Positions 1-8,706 of a stretch of DNA of 64,000 nucleotides are shown here, one piece after another (the stretch's first letter is position 1; each line of letters starts with the position of its first letter). Both the position numbers and the translations under genes were made by a program. Under the pieces are notes generated by a model. That model was given only the letters and a program-made list of their open reading frames with translations. It searched no databases and was not told the origin of the DNA. Origin of the DNA: CAYRES01 sp964423425 (GTDB lineage: Bacteria; Actinomycetota; Thermoleophilia; RBG-16-64-13); the NCBI GenBank assembly GCA_964423425.1, contig CAYRES010000005.1, positions 62,001-126,000 of the forward strand. Reading direction: 5' to 3'.

Positions 1-340
1 TCACCAGCCCGGGGTCGTTCAGGGCCGCCGTGTTCATCGATACCTTGCTCACGCCCACTTCGAAGAGCGGCTCCATATCAGCAAGCGCGGCGATGCCCCC
101 TCCCATCACCAGCGGTACGCGCAGCACCTCGGCCACTCTCTTGGCCCACTCGATCCTGGTCTTGCGGTTCTCGAGCGTGGCAGCGATGTCGAGCATGGCC
201 AACTCGTCGGCGCCTTCTTCCTGGTAGTAGGCGGCATTCTCCACCGGGTCACCGGCATCGCGGATGTCGATGAAGTGCACGCCCTTGACGACCCGGCCCT
301 CCTTCATGTCCAAGCAGGGGATTATCTTGATAGGCGTCAT
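1..340 (-). CDS. hisF: HisF-type imidazole glycerol phosphate synthase cyclase subunit (3' end outside window)
   Basis: Partial gene: the start is present and the C-terminus runs off the left edge. The 113 visible residues begin MTPIKIIPCLDMKEGRVVKG, the classic HisF opening, with the catalytic Asp of the CLD motif. They continue with RDAGDPVE, EEGADEL and the phosphate-site MGGGI and VSMNTAAL strands of the (beta/alpha)8 barrel. HisF closes the imidazole ring in histidine synthesis using ammonia supplied by HisH. The start is supported by a GAGGAGG ribosome-binding site 8-9 bases upstream. The second catalytic Asp lies outside the window, so a HisF-like paralogue cannot be excluded. Confidence 0.85.
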   Translation of the reverse strand, partial: MTPIKIIPCLDMKEGRVVKGVHFIDIRDAGDPVENAAYYQEEGADELAMLDIAATLENRKTRIEWAKRVAEVLRVPLVMGGGIAALADMEPLFEVGVSKVSMNTAALNDPGLV

Positions 341-493
341 CGCCCCGTCCCTCCTCGCATCGGCCCGTCTCTTCTCACCTGTTGCGGAATTCCGCCATCA
401 CCAGCGCATTCACCTTAGCACGTAGCGCCACCGTGCGGTGCCGTCCGCGCTGGGCCGCCTTGATGGGATCCTCACAGCCTCAGACAGAGCTCC

Positions 494-1426
494 TCAGACA
501 GAGGGCAGATCGTGCTCCTCCACGAACTCCTCGATTGCCCCGAAATACGTGGCCCCATCCACGCTCATGATGTCGTTGTGGCCCGCTTCGATCGACACCA
601 ACCGCTTGTCCGGAGAGCCCGCATTGCGGTGGTTCTCCTCTGCTTCCGAGAAAGGCACGATGGCATCATGCAGCCCGTGAAGGAGGAGAAGGGGTCCTCC
701 GTAACCCCTCAGTTTCACCTTGTTCAAGAACACACCGTCTTCACCAAGGGCATTTTCCCGCCGAGGCAGATGCCGCCTCCAACGATAGCGGAAGTTGTTG
801 GCTGCGCCGGACTCAATGATGAGCCCCCTGAACTCGCCGTCATGATGAGCGGCCAGCTCACACGCGGGAATGCTCCCGATGGAACGCCCCATCACGAACA
901 CGCTGTCGCGGAATCCCTCCTCCGCAAGCAGGCGCCGCAAGGCCGCAAAGACCGTGCGAGCGTCGCTCAGAGTGTTCACGAAAGTGGGCTCGCCGCTGCT
1001 CTTGCCGTATCCCCGGTAGTCGATGACAAAGAGGTTCATGCCCCGCTCCAGGTAGGCGGGAGCGAACCAGTCGTAGTCGGCCACGGTTTCGCCGTTGCCG
1101 TGGAAGTAGAGGAGGGTGGGTGCCTCGAGGCTCTTGACCCAGAATCCCCAACCCAGACGGACTCCCTGCTCGACCTCGAAGAAACCCGTTCGCCCGTGGA
1201 TCATCTCTGAACCTGAGGCGCCGAAGCGCCCGTAGTCCATGTAGCCGAGGGGAAAGAGTTCGGCGAGAATCCGTGGATCATCGAGAAAGGAGAGATCGGT
1301 GTCCGGCGGGGGAAGCGGCGGGCCCGCAGGGGACGCTGAGGAGGAGCCCGGCGTGCCCTCGCAGCAGCGCGCGTCCGTGGTGCCACCGTTCTCTCTTTCT
1401 CGGTCGAAAGACTGTGAGTGTGTCAT
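494..1426 (-). CDS. alpha/beta hydrolase (ABHD13/17-like serine hydrolase)
   Basis: A 310-residue protein with an alpha/beta hydrolase core from about residue 85 to the end. Visible motifs are YFHGNG (oxyanion region, about 107-112), DYRGYGKS, the nucleophile elbow GRSIGS (Ser182), HGLHDAIVP with the acid Asp, and AGHND with the catalytic His. The pattern matches the bem46/ABHD13-17 group, whose bacterial members are mostly uncharacterised esterases or thioesterases. The first 80 residues are Gly/Pro/Ser-rich and not conserved, so the true start may be a little downstream. It lies alone between hisF and a divergent flavodoxin gene. Substrate unknown. Confidence 0.8.
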   Translation of the reverse strand: MTHSQSFDRERENGGTTDARCCEGTPGSSSASPAGPPLPPPDTDLSFLDDPRILAELFPLGYMDYGRFGASGSEMIHGRTGFFEVEQGVRLGWGFWVKSLEAPTLLYFHGNGETVADYDWFAPAYLERGMNLFVIDYRGYGKSSGEPTFVNTLSDARTVFAALRRLLAEEGFRDSVFVMGRSIGSIPACELAAHHDGEFRGLIIESGAANNFRYRWRRHLPRRENALGEDGVFLNKVKLRGYGGPLLLLHGLHDAIVPFSEAEENHRNAGSPDKRLVSIEAGHNDIMSVDGATYFGAIEEFVEEHDLPSV

Positions 1427-1591
1427 GATGGCCTGCCTTCACGTGACTGGGAAGCTCAAGCATGGGGTCTCTGCGCGCCCACGTCAAGTGCGGACGTTTG
1501 CCTCCCGGCCGAACGGGCACTATTCTCCCCGCTGGCTGACACACGTCTGCTCGTGACCCGGCATTCTGCATGAGGGGAGAGGAGTGCATCC

Positions 1592-2107
1592 ATGACGGCA
1601 AAGGTGCTCGTGACGTACGCAACCCATACCGGCTCGACCGCGGGAGTGGCGGAGAAGGTGGCGGAGACCCTGCGGCAGGAAGGTGCCGAGGCGGAGGTGA
1701 TGCCCACCAAGAGCGTGAAGGATCTCTCTCCCTACGATGCCGTCATCGTGGGCACGGCCATCCGCGCCGGGAGGCCCCACGGCAGGGTGGCCACCTTCCT
1801 CAAGAAGAACTCGACCGCGTTGGCGGAGCTTCCCGTCGCCTACTTCTGTGTCTGTCTCACCATGATCGAAGATTCCGAGCAGCACCGGAGTGAGGCCTCG
1901 GCCTACCTCGATCCTCTGGCCGAGCTGGTGGAACCGGTCGACCGCGGCCTGTTCGGTGGCATCTACGCTCCGGACAAGCTGAGCGCTCCCGTGCGCCTCA
2001 TCATGAAGAAGATTGCGGAGAAGGGCGGCCTGGCTCCCGGTGATTTCCGCGACTTGGACGCCGTGGAGACCTGGGCGAAGGACGTCCTCCCCAAGCTCAC
2101 CCGTTAG
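1592..2107 (+). CDS. flavodoxin-domain protein (HemG-like)
   Basis: A 171-residue flavodoxin fold. The N-terminal strand and FMN phosphate loop read VLVTYATHTGSTAGVAEKV. This is followed by the typical second nucleotide-loop region YDAVIVGTAIRAGRPHGRV. Length and pattern match the Flavodoxin_5 group that includes menaquinone-dependent protoporphyrinogen oxidase HemG, but no haem genes are nearby and many actinobacterial members are generic flavodoxins. A strong GGGGAGAGGAG ribosome-binding site precedes the ATG. It is monocistronic and convergent with the next gene, with only 15 bases between stop codons. FMN binding is confidently predicted; the partner is not. Confidence 0.82.
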   Translation: MTAKVLVTYATHTGSTAGVAEKVAETLRQEGAEAEVMPTKSVKDLSPYDAVIVGTAIRAGRPHGRVATFLKKNSTALAELPVAYFCVCLTMIEDSEQHRSEASAYLDPLAELVEPVDRGLFGGIYAPDKLSAPVRLIMKKIAEKGGLAPGDFRDLDAVETWAKDVLPKLTR

Positions 2108-2122
2108 GCGAAGCGGCGAGGC

Positions 2123-3853
2123 TCACACCTCGACCGAGAGAACGACGCGGTCACGGAGACCCACGTAGCCGCGGTGGGTCAGCCGCAGCTGAGGGATCGA
2201 GGCCGTGGCCAATGTGCTCACCGTGAGCACCGGCTTCTCCCAGGGGACTCCGCGCGCCGCGAGCGCCTCCTCCACCGAGCGGAGCCGGCCGGCCACCTCC
2301 TCGGCCGCATCGAGCGAGCAGATGCCGCACAGGGGAGCCGGACTCTCGGCAACCACCTCCGACCCCACGGCGAAGGCAGCCCCTCCGCCCAGCTCTCCGA
2401 GCCGGGCCATCGCCGTCTCGATGGACTCCACGTCCCTACCCACAGCAAGCAGATCCGTGGTGTCCCAACACATGGTCGAGGCGCATGCGCCTTCTCTGAG
2501 TCCGAACCCCTTGATGAAGCCGGCGAAGACCCCCCGCCCGTGCACCCTATCCACCGCGACCGCGAAGCACACGTCGGCGGCAGTAGCCGGATCATCGAGG
2601 TCGAGGACCGCTTCCTTCGTCACCAACCGGCTCACGAGTTCCATGGCCCGCACCCGGCCGTGCCGAGGGGGCAGGTCGATCACCACTCCCGCCACGCGCA
2701 CCGTCTTCGAGAACTCGGGCGGGAATGCGACAGGCACGGGTTCGGCCAACACTCTTCCCTCCTCGAACAGCGGCCGTCCTGCCGCGAGCACGAGCCGCGG
2801 CTCGTAGCGCCCCGGAGACGGGATGAGCACCAAGTCGGCGAAGCGGCCGGGCGCCAGGGAGCCGAGCGCATGGTCCAGTCTGAAGTGCTCGGCCACGTTG
2901 AGTGACACCATGCGGTAGGCGAGTGCGGGCGACGCGCCCATCGCGAGCGCCCGCTGAAGAGACCAGTCCAGATACCCTTCCTCGGCGAAACCGGCCGCAT
3001 CCTGCCCGTCGGTGCAGAGGGCGAGTCGACGCAGGTCGAGCGGCCGACCGAAGATGCCCTTCACCGCCTCGAGCTCCCTCCGCACCGCCCCCTCGCGCAC
3101 CAGCACCCAGTATCCCTGGCGGAGGCTCTCGAGTACCTCTTCCTCGGAGATGGGCTCGTGGTCGGAGGTGGGGCCAAAGCCGGTGTAGGCTTGAAGCTTG
3201 AGACCGCGGGCTCCGGCGGTGTGGCCCTCTATGAGCCGCCCCTCCTTCAAGGCGAGAGCCGCAAGCTCCCGAAGCCTTCTCCCCTGGGAGTTCTCGAGCA
3301 ATAGATTGCCCCAATAGATCTCGCCCAAGCCGAGACAGCGCTCATCGCGAAGGATTTCACGTACCTCCTCCACGGAAGGTGCCATGATCTCCTCCTCTTC
3401 GGTGAGACCCGGGAGGGGCGATACGGTGAAGAAGAACCTCAGAGGCTGGGGACGAAGAGCCTCGACCACCGCCCGGTAGCCGGCAAGTCCCGTCACGCGG
3501 GGCAGCTCATCGGTCTCCGCCACCACGGTGGTGACCCCCGTGGGAAGGACACGCCTCACGAACTCCTCCACTCCGAGTTGCGTGAACACGTGAGTGTGGC
3601 CATCGATGAGGCCGGGAACAGCCGTGAGGCCCTCGCCGGCGATGATCTGCGCACCCCCGGGCTCGGGCATGGCGCGGCTCGGCCCCGTGCAGGCGATAAG
3701 ACCGGCCTTGATCCAGATATCGTGGTCCTCGAGAAACTCGCCCGTAGAAGCCACGAAGAGCGTCACGCCCGACACCACCAGATCGGGTTCCGCCGCCCCA
3801 CGCGCCACAAGCGCCGCCTGCTCACGCCTCTCCTGCTCGGCCCCGAAGAACAC
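2123..3853 (-). CDS. adenine deaminase-like amidohydrolase
   Basis: A 576-residue metal-dependent hydrolase of adenine deaminase (Ade) length. It has the Ade architecture: an N-terminal beta-sandwich, a TIM barrel with the HxH motif as GLIDGHTHVF, a GEIYW strand, GHTAGARG, SDHEPIS, a VLVREG loop, CTDGQ and the late LGSLAPGRFADLVLI strand, then the Ade C-terminal domain. It is a divergent member: the usual CTDDRHP reads CTDGQDA, and the C-terminal VAHDSHN block reads MCWDTTD, so conserved histidines are lost. Deamination of adenine is therefore uncertain and another purine or heterocycle is possible. No purine-salvage genes are adjacent. Confidence 0.72.
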   Translation of the reverse strand: MFFGAEQERREQAALVARGAAEPDLVVSGVTLFVASTGEFLEDHDIWIKAGLIACTGPSRAMPEPGGAQIIAGEGLTAVPGLIDGHTHVFTQLGVEEFVRRVLPTGVTTVVAETDELPRVTGLAGYRAVVEALRPQPLRFFFTVSPLPGLTEEEEIMAPSVEEVREILRDERCLGLGEIYWGNLLLENSQGRRLRELAALALKEGRLIEGHTAGARGLKLQAYTGFGPTSDHEPISEEEVLESLRQGYWVLVREGAVRRELEAVKGIFGRPLDLRRLALCTDGQDAAGFAEEGYLDWSLQRALAMGASPALAYRMVSLNVAEHFRLDHALGSLAPGRFADLVLIPSPGRYEPRLVLAAGRPLFEEGRVLAEPVPVAFPPEFSKTVRVAGVVIDLPPRHGRVRAMELVSRLVTKEAVLDLDDPATAADVCFAVAVDRVHGRGVFAGFIKGFGLREGACASTMCWDTTDLLAVGRDVESIETAMARLGELGGGAAFAVGSEVVAESPAPLCGICSLDAAEEVAGRLRSVEEALAARGVPWEKPVLTVSTLATASIPQLRLTHRGYVGLRDRVVLSVEV

Positions 3854-4165
3854 CCGTCACCCCCACGTCCGCCACCGGCTACCACACTCATCCTACCTGA
3901 GTCCACCCTCCTTCGGGGCTATGCGTCCCCCAGAGGGCTGCCGGCAGTGGTGCGGACCTCGCACGGGCGGACGGCGGCGGGTGCGCGGTGGGACGCGACG
4001 AACGGATGGCGGCGGGTGCGCGGTGGGACGCGACGCCGGCCGGATGCGGAGCCCGTGCACTTGGGGCACAATAGGAGACATGGAGAAGGTGATATACACG
4101 GGCCACGGTACCGTCCGCCACTCTCCGCCCGGTTCGGACCGAGCCCGCCGGCACGGAGGCCGCCC
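3854..4165. other. 312-bp non-coding interval between divergent genes
   Basis: This is the shared upstream region of the adenine-deaminase-like gene (leftward) and the HAD/AIR-synthase fusion (rightward). It contains the 28-bp direct repeat described separately and an open frame of 29 codons from 4080 whose stop overlaps the next start. No convincing promoter was found. Confidence 0.4.
3973..4035. repeat. two copies of a 28-bp direct repeat, 35-bp period
   Basis: Positions 3973-4000 and 4008-4035 are identical over 28 bases (core GGTGCGCGGTGGGACGCGAC) and are separated by 7 bases. They lie in the intergenic region upstream of both flanking genes. The repeat could be a duplicated regulator site or a simple slippage product. 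Confidence 0.85.
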
Positions 4166-5812
4166 ATGAGACCCTTCCGCGTGAAAGCCGTGCTTTTCGA
4201 TTTCGACGGTACGCTCACAGAACCCGGACTGCTCGACTTCGCGGAGATAGGCCGGGCCATAGGTAACCCGCCGGGCACACAGGTTCTGGAGTACATTGAG
4301 ACGCTGGCCGACAGCGGCCAACAGGCTGAGGCCTTTGCCCTCTTGGAAAGATTCGAGCTCGAAGCTGCCGCCTTGTCTAAGCCGAACGAGGCGGCAGAGG
4401 AGACCGTCGGCTATCTTCGCACACAAGGCCTTGCCCTCGGCATCATCACGAGAAACTCCTTGACCTCGGTGGAGAGAGCGCTCGAGAACTTCACCGGCAT
4501 CTCCGCAGCCGACTTCGCCCTGATCATGACCCGCGACCTCCCCCTGCCACCCAAGCCCGCCCCCGACGGCATCGTAGAAGCAGCCCGCCTGCTCGACGTC
4601 GCGGTCGAGGAGGTCATGATCGTTGGCGACTACACCCACGACATCGAAGCCGGCACACGGGCGGGGGCAGTCACCGTGCTCCTCGAGAACCGCACCGCCA
4701 ATCACTTGGCGCACGTCTCCGCCGACTTCCGCATCTCCTCGCTCACCGAACTGCCTGACATGGTGCGTCTCGGCCTCGCCCTCCCCGAGGGAAAACTCCC
4801 CAACGACCTCCTCCAACCCTTTCTCGCCGGGCTCTCGCCCGATGCGAGCGTACTGGTGGGGCCCGCCCTGGGAGAGGACGCCGCGGTGGTGGCTGTCGAG
4901 CCCGGCCACGGCGTTGTCTTGAAGTGTGACCCGATCACCTTCGCCACCGAGGAACTGCCCACCTACGCGCTCCAGGTGAACGCCAACGATGTGGTGTCGC
5001 TCGGGGGAGTGCCCCGCTGGTACCTTGCCACCGTGCTCTTCCCAGCAGGGTCGACTCCTTCGGCCCTGCTGTCGCTCATGGAAGGCATCCGCGACGCCTG
5101 CGCGGCCATGGGTATCTCACTCTGTGGAGGCCACACGGAGATAACCGGCGCCGTGACGAGACCCGTGGTCGCAGGGACCATGGCCGGCACGGCATTCTCC
5201 TCGACACTCGTGCGCAAGAGCACGATGAGACCCGGAGACCACATCATTCTCACCAAGAGATTGGCGGTGGAGGGCACCGCTCTTCTGGCCCGGGAGATGG
5301 GCGAAGAGCTCCTCCGTCGCGGCATCGACCCGGCCACCCTCTCCGCCGGTAGGAAGCTCCTGAGCCACATCGGCGTGGTGGCGGAGGCCCGCACTGCCGC
5401 CCGCTGCGACGGCGTCTCCGCACTGCACGACATCACCGAGGGAGGCTTGGCCACGGCCTCGAGGGAGCTGAGTGCGGCGGGAGGCTGGGCGGTGCGCCTC
5501 ACCCATGAGCACATACCCCTCTATGCGGAGACGATCGAAATATCCCGGCTTCTCTCTCTCGATCCGCTTGGGCTCATCGCCTCGGGGAGCCTTCTCATTG
5601 CCTGCCGAAAAGATAGCGCCGCCCCTCTCCTCGCCGATCTGGCGGCGGCTGGCATCGAGGCCGTCACCATCGGAGTCGTCCTCGATGAACCCGCCGAAGC
5701 CACAGGAACAGTACACGCGCTCCGCCACGGCTCCCCGGCTCCATGGCCATCGTTCGCAGTCGACGAAGCCGCCCGTGCCTTGGCCGCCGCCCTCCCCTCG
5801 CGCAGCGGCTAA
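4166..5812 (+). CDS. HAD phosphatase fused to an AIR-synthase (HypE/PurM/SelD-type) domain
   Basis: A 548-residue two-domain protein. Residues 1 to about 205 are a HAD-IA phosphatase: FDFDGTLTEP with nucleophile Asp12 and acid Asp14, IITRNS (motif II), KPAPDG with the motif III Lys, and VGDYTHDIEAG (motif IV). Residues from about 215 to the end match the AIR synthase-related ATP-binding fold of HypE, ThiL, SelD and PurM: LGEDAAVV, KCDPITFATEELPTYALQV, VNANDVVSLGG, CGGHTEIT and ALHDITEGGL. The start is set by a GGAGG six bases upstream and by the HAD motif. The long open frame upstream (from 3578) is antisense to the neighbour and unlikely to be translated. Substrate unknown; the fusion suggests sequential phosphate chemistry on one metabolite. 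Confidence 0.83.
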   Translation: MRPFRVKAVLFDFDGTLTEPGLLDFAEIGRAIGNPPGTQVLEYIETLADSGQQAEAFALLERFELEAAALSKPNEAAEETVGYLRTQGLALGIITRNSLTSVERALENFTGISAADFALIMTRDLPLPPKPAPDGIVEAARLLDVAVEEVMIVGDYTHDIEAGTRAGAVTVLLENRTANHLAHVSADFRISSLTELPDMVRLGLALPEGKLPNDLLQPFLAGLSPDASVLVGPALGEDAAVVAVEPGHGVVLKCDPITFATEELPTYALQVNANDVVSLGGVPRWYLATVLFPAGSTPSALLSLMEGIRDACAAMGISLCGGHTEITGAVTRPVVAGTMAGTAFSSTLVRKSTMRPGDHIILTKRLAVEGTALLAREMGEELLRRGIDPATLSAGRKLLSHIGVVAEARTAARCDGVSALHDITEGGLATASRELSAAGGWAVRLTHEHIPLYAETIEISRLLSLDPLGLIASGSLLIACRKDSAAPLLADLAAAGIEAVTIGVVLDEPAEATGTVHALRHGSPAPWPSFAVDEAARALAAALPSRSG

Positions 5813-5892
5813 AGGCGCGGCCCCAAGCTGCCGATATCTCCAGTGTCGATAGCGAAGCGCGGCCCACACGAAGGCCGCACGAGGAGTTGTGC

Positions 5893-5997
5893 GTGAGCAG
5901 CTTCTTGAAAGATGCCGGACAGGTGGCAAAGAGTAATGGGCCCGGAGTGGCGGGGCTCGGTATCCTCTTGGCCGTCATCGCCCTTCTCCTACTCTAG
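5893..5997 (+). CDS. small single-span membrane protein
   Basis: A 34-residue open frame starting with GTG, 80 bases after the HAD/AIR-synthase gene. A GAGGAG ribosome-binding site is at 5881-5886, six bases from the GTG. A polar, charged head (SSFLKDAGQVAKSNGPG) is followed by a hydrophobic stretch, VAGLGILLAVIALLLL, that ends the protein. The layout is typical of tail-anchored bacterial small proteins. No family was recognised. The good ribosome-binding site and membrane-like composition support it, but it could be chance. Confidence 0.4.
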   Translation: MSSFLKDAGQVAKSNGPGVAGLGILLAVIALLLL

Positions 5998-6081
5998 GCC
6001 GGCCCGCCGCCTCCCAGGTCACCCCTCTCCCCGGGCGCCTCACCCAGCGCTGCCCGCGCCCCCAGGCTCACGGCTCCCGAT

Positions 6082-7626
6082 TCACGGCACCCCGGCCTCC
6101 GCCGTGGGGGAAGCCTTGCCGGCTGCAGTCGAGGCCCCGGCAACTGTGGCCTCCACCATCGCTGCGCTCCCGCCAGGATCCTCTCGGCCACCAGCTACGG
6201 ACTGCGCCTCCCAAGACGTCTCCGCGATCGCTTCGGTCTCGGCGAAGCTGAGCACACCTTCCTCCTCCTTGAGACGCCGCCATTCCCGCCTGAGAGTGGG
6301 TGCTGAGATAGCGAGGCCTCCGAGAAGGAGTACTCCACCCAAACCGATCGCATAGCCGCTGATGAGCCCGAAGAGAAGGGGCGACACCAGCGTGCCGACC
6401 AATGCCGCCCCCTGCATGGCGGATTGCTCGAGGCCGGTGATGGAACCTATCCAGCGCTTCGGCGCCACTTGAACGAGGAAACCCTGCTTGGCCGGGTACG
6501 ACAAGGCGATGGCCATACCTTCGACCACATTGAAGATCACGAACAGGGTGAGGCTCCGCGTGACTCCGTAGACAATCCAGGCGACCGCCGAGATGCCGTA
6601 ACCGATGAACATGAGCCGGAAGCGGCTATAGCGGTCGGCCAGCCTGCCTCCGAGGAAGGCGAGCAGCATGGGGAAACTGAAGGCTATCCACGTGACCCCG
6701 ATGAACTGTACGGACGCGCCGAGCTCCCTGAGCCAGATGCTCCACAGCACCTCCCAGCTTCCCATCGCGAAGTGACCGGTTACCGCCACGATGAGAAACG
6801 CCCCGATGGGCCTGGTCACTAGTTTACGGAGTGGAGGCCTACGCTCTCCCTCCGCTCTGCGGGCACGGGCCATGCGTCTTCTCTCCGTTGGCTCTCGGAG
6901 TACCACGAGAAGACTCAAGGCGCTCAACGCCGAGAGAACACTGCCGAAGATGAAGACCGCATAGAAAGCCCACGGCCCCGATCCGCCTCCCAGCTCATAG
7001 AGCGGCCACGCGAGAGCAGGACCGGCCACAAGGCCACCGAACTGAGCCGTGGTGAGCCACCCATATGCCTGGCTGCGCTCGGAGTCAGGGGTGATGTCGG
7101 CAATGAAGGCTTGGCCGGCCGGTGTCACCGCCGCCGCCCCCATTCCCTCGAGCAGTCTGAACACCACGAACCAGTAGGGGTTGGTGGTGGAGACGAAGAG
7201 GGCGGTGGCCAACGAGTACAAGCACACGCCCATCACCATCATGGGCTTCCGGCCCACGATATCACTCAGACGTCCGAACGGGGCGGCAAAGAGGAACGTG
7301 CCCACGTAGAAGGCGGCTGCCACCACACCTACGGTGAACAGGGAGGCGTGTGCCTGCTCCCGAAGGAACACGGGCAGATAGGGCAGAACAGCACCGAAGC
7401 CCGCCCACACCACGAAGCTCGCCGCGCATACCACAGCGAGCTGGGCCCGATGGCCGTAGAGGCCGCCCTTCGGCATGTACCCCTGCGGCCCGGAACCCGG
7501 CCTGCTCCCGAACGCAGACCCGCCGTCTTGTCCCCCCGCCGGGGACGCCACAACCGCGTACGTGCCCACAGAGGGCTCCACTTCATCGCGAGGAGTCGTC
7601 AAGAAGAACCTGCCCCGATCCGGCAT
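6082..7626 (-). CDS. MFS transporter (12-TM, drug/sugar efflux type)
   Basis: About 514 residues from the ATG at 7626, which has GGAG five bases upstream; an open frame extends farther but is not conserved. The hydrophobic core holds about 12 membrane segments. The loop 2-3 signature of the major facilitator superfamily is clear: GRLSDIVGRKPMM, with a partial second copy GGRLADRYSRFRLM in the other half. RLLEGMGAAAVTPAGQAFIADI is characteristic of the DHA1 multidrug-resistance group. The roughly 45-residue N-terminal tail and the Ala/Thr-rich C-terminal tail are low complexity. The substrate cannot be read from sequence. The gene is convergent with the small membrane protein. Confidence 0.85.
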   Translation of the reverse strand: MPDRGRFFLTTPRDEVEPSVGTYAVVASPAGGQDGGSAFGSRPGSGPQGYMPKGGLYGHRAQLAVVCAASFVVWAGFGAVLPYLPVFLREQAHASLFTVGVVAAAFYVGTFLFAAPFGRLSDIVGRKPMMVMGVCLYSLATALFVSTTNPYWFVVFRLLEGMGAAAVTPAGQAFIADITPDSERSQAYGWLTTAQFGGLVAGPALAWPLYELGGGSGPWAFYAVFIFGSVLSALSALSLLVVLREPTERRRMARARRAEGERRPPLRKLVTRPIGAFLIVAVTGHFAMGSWEVLWSIWLRELGASVQFIGVTWIAFSFPMLLAFLGGRLADRYSRFRLMFIGYGISAVAWIVYGVTRSLTLFVIFNVVEGMAIALSYPAKQGFLVQVAPKRWIGSITGLEQSAMQGAALVGTLVSPLLFGLISGYAIGLGGVLLLGGLAISAPTLRREWRRLKEEEGVLSFAETEAIAETSWEAQSVAGGREDPGGSAAMVEATVAGASTAAGKASPTAEAGVP

Positions 7627-8105
7627 ACGCACTCCATGGAGGAACTCACGCGGAGGCGCGCTGATTGAGCCTGTGCCACGGTGAGCGCCCTCGCCGACGA
7701 CGGCACACCCACGCCGCGACGAACGGGGAATACGCTCACCGGAGCAAGGGTACCACAGCCACCGCAGAGCCATTCAACGTGCGCACAACGGCCCGCCGGG
7801 CGACCAAGGGGATGGGTGCAACTGGAGCCCAGAGGTAGAAAGACGGGCGGCGGAGGGCGGGGCGGGGAGGAGGTGTGGAGCGAGGGGTTACCCGGGAAGA
7901 CGGCCGGCGGGGGGGGTGCCCCCGGCCCCCCGGGGCGACCCCCCCCCGGGGGGGGGGGGGGGGCCCACACCCCCCCGGTGGTGGGGGGGTGGGTGGGGTT
8001 CCCGGGTAGGCGGGGCGGGGGGGTTCCCCCCGGCTCCCGCGGGTCAACCCCGCGCCTGGGGGGTGTGGCGGAGACCATCACCCCGAGTGTGCCGGAGTGT
8101 GCCGC
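7627..8105. other. 479-bp gene-free interval with G/C homopolymers (7841-8065)
   Basis: No believable gene is present. Positions 7841-8065 are an almost pure run of G and C blocks, including about 15 consecutive G at 7948-7963 and several C blocks. Any open frames crossing it are composition artefacts. It lies between two leftward genes and would fold into a very stable hairpin. The base sequence is probably unreliable here. Confidence 0.7.
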
Positions 8106-8600
8106 TCACTCCTTGCGAGCAGGAACCGTCGCGGCTTCCCGCCGGGACATCGAGAAGAACACGATCCCCATGAGAAGAAGCGCAAGCCCTATCACGATCA
8201 GCCCCGCTCCGGCCCCGGTTGCCAGCTGGGCGAGTCCAAAAGCAGCCACGGCCAAGTAGAGGTAGTTCTCCAGATTGAGAGCCTGGGCGTAGGTGACCTG
8301 CGCCGGATCCGTAGGGTTGAATCTCTCTCCGCCCAACAACTCGTCGTACGTCGAAGCGATGCCGCGCCTGTGCTCGCGAATGGTGTCCCCCGCCGATCTC
8401 GCCTCGGACATGGTATCGATGAGCTGACCCTCGGCTATGGCGTCCGATTCGATGCCGAGCGTGATCTGCTCCTCCCGCATGGCCTCGGTGAGAAAGGCGC
8501 TGTTGGAGATTCCGACGCCCGCGAAGACCGCCCCCAGAGCAACAACCGCCACACCGAGGACCGCGACTATCACACCAATCCACTTCGGTAGCCTCGCCAT
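8106..8600 (-). CDS. small membrane protein of unknown function
   Basis: About 164 residues from the ATG at 8600 (MARLPKWIGV), preceded by GGGGAAGAG. One N-terminal membrane segment (about residues 5-30) is followed by a polar stretch with ITLGIESDAIAEG and a GASTYDELLGGERF-like region. Two further membrane segments (about 115-155) and a short charged tail complete it. Actinobacterial genomes carry similar proteins that are often mislabelled LigA ring-opening dioxygenase; there is no catalytic motif to support that name. It sits 106 bases downstream of phosphoglycerate mutase on the same strand. Function unknown. Confidence 0.65.
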   Translation of the reverse strand: MARLPKWIGVIVAVLGVAVVALGAVFAGVGISNSAFLTEAMREEQITLGIESDAIAEGQLIDTMSEARSAGDTIREHRRGIASTYDELLGGERFNPTDPAQVTYAQALNLENYLYLAVAAFGLAQLATGAGAGLIVIGLALLLMGIVFFSMSRREAATVPARKE

Positions 8601-8706
8601 GATTCTCTTCCCCTTTCTTCGCCGGGTATTGCACCGCCGATGCGGCGCCAATCAAGTCCTGATAACTTCAGTGGGTATTTCCATCCCGGCCAAGAAACAA
8701 ACATAC

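Noticed and set aside
3578..4165. N-terminal extension of the HAD/AIR-synthase frame
   Set aside because: The first 196 codons are antisense to the adenine-deaminase-like gene and a repeat-containing intergenic region, are Arg/Pro-rich, and lack a ribosome-binding site; the HAD motif starts just after the ATG at 4166.
4080..4169. 29-codon upstream open frame overlapping the HAD/AIR-synthase start (ATGA)
   Set aside because: It has a GGAG only two bases from its ATG, which is too close, and an Arg/Gly-rich product with no hydrophobic or conserved pattern; chance is likely.
7681..8259. open frames across the 7.8-8.1 kb G/C tract
   Set aside because: They consist of Gly/Pro runs produced by homopolymers, with no ribosome-binding site or domain.
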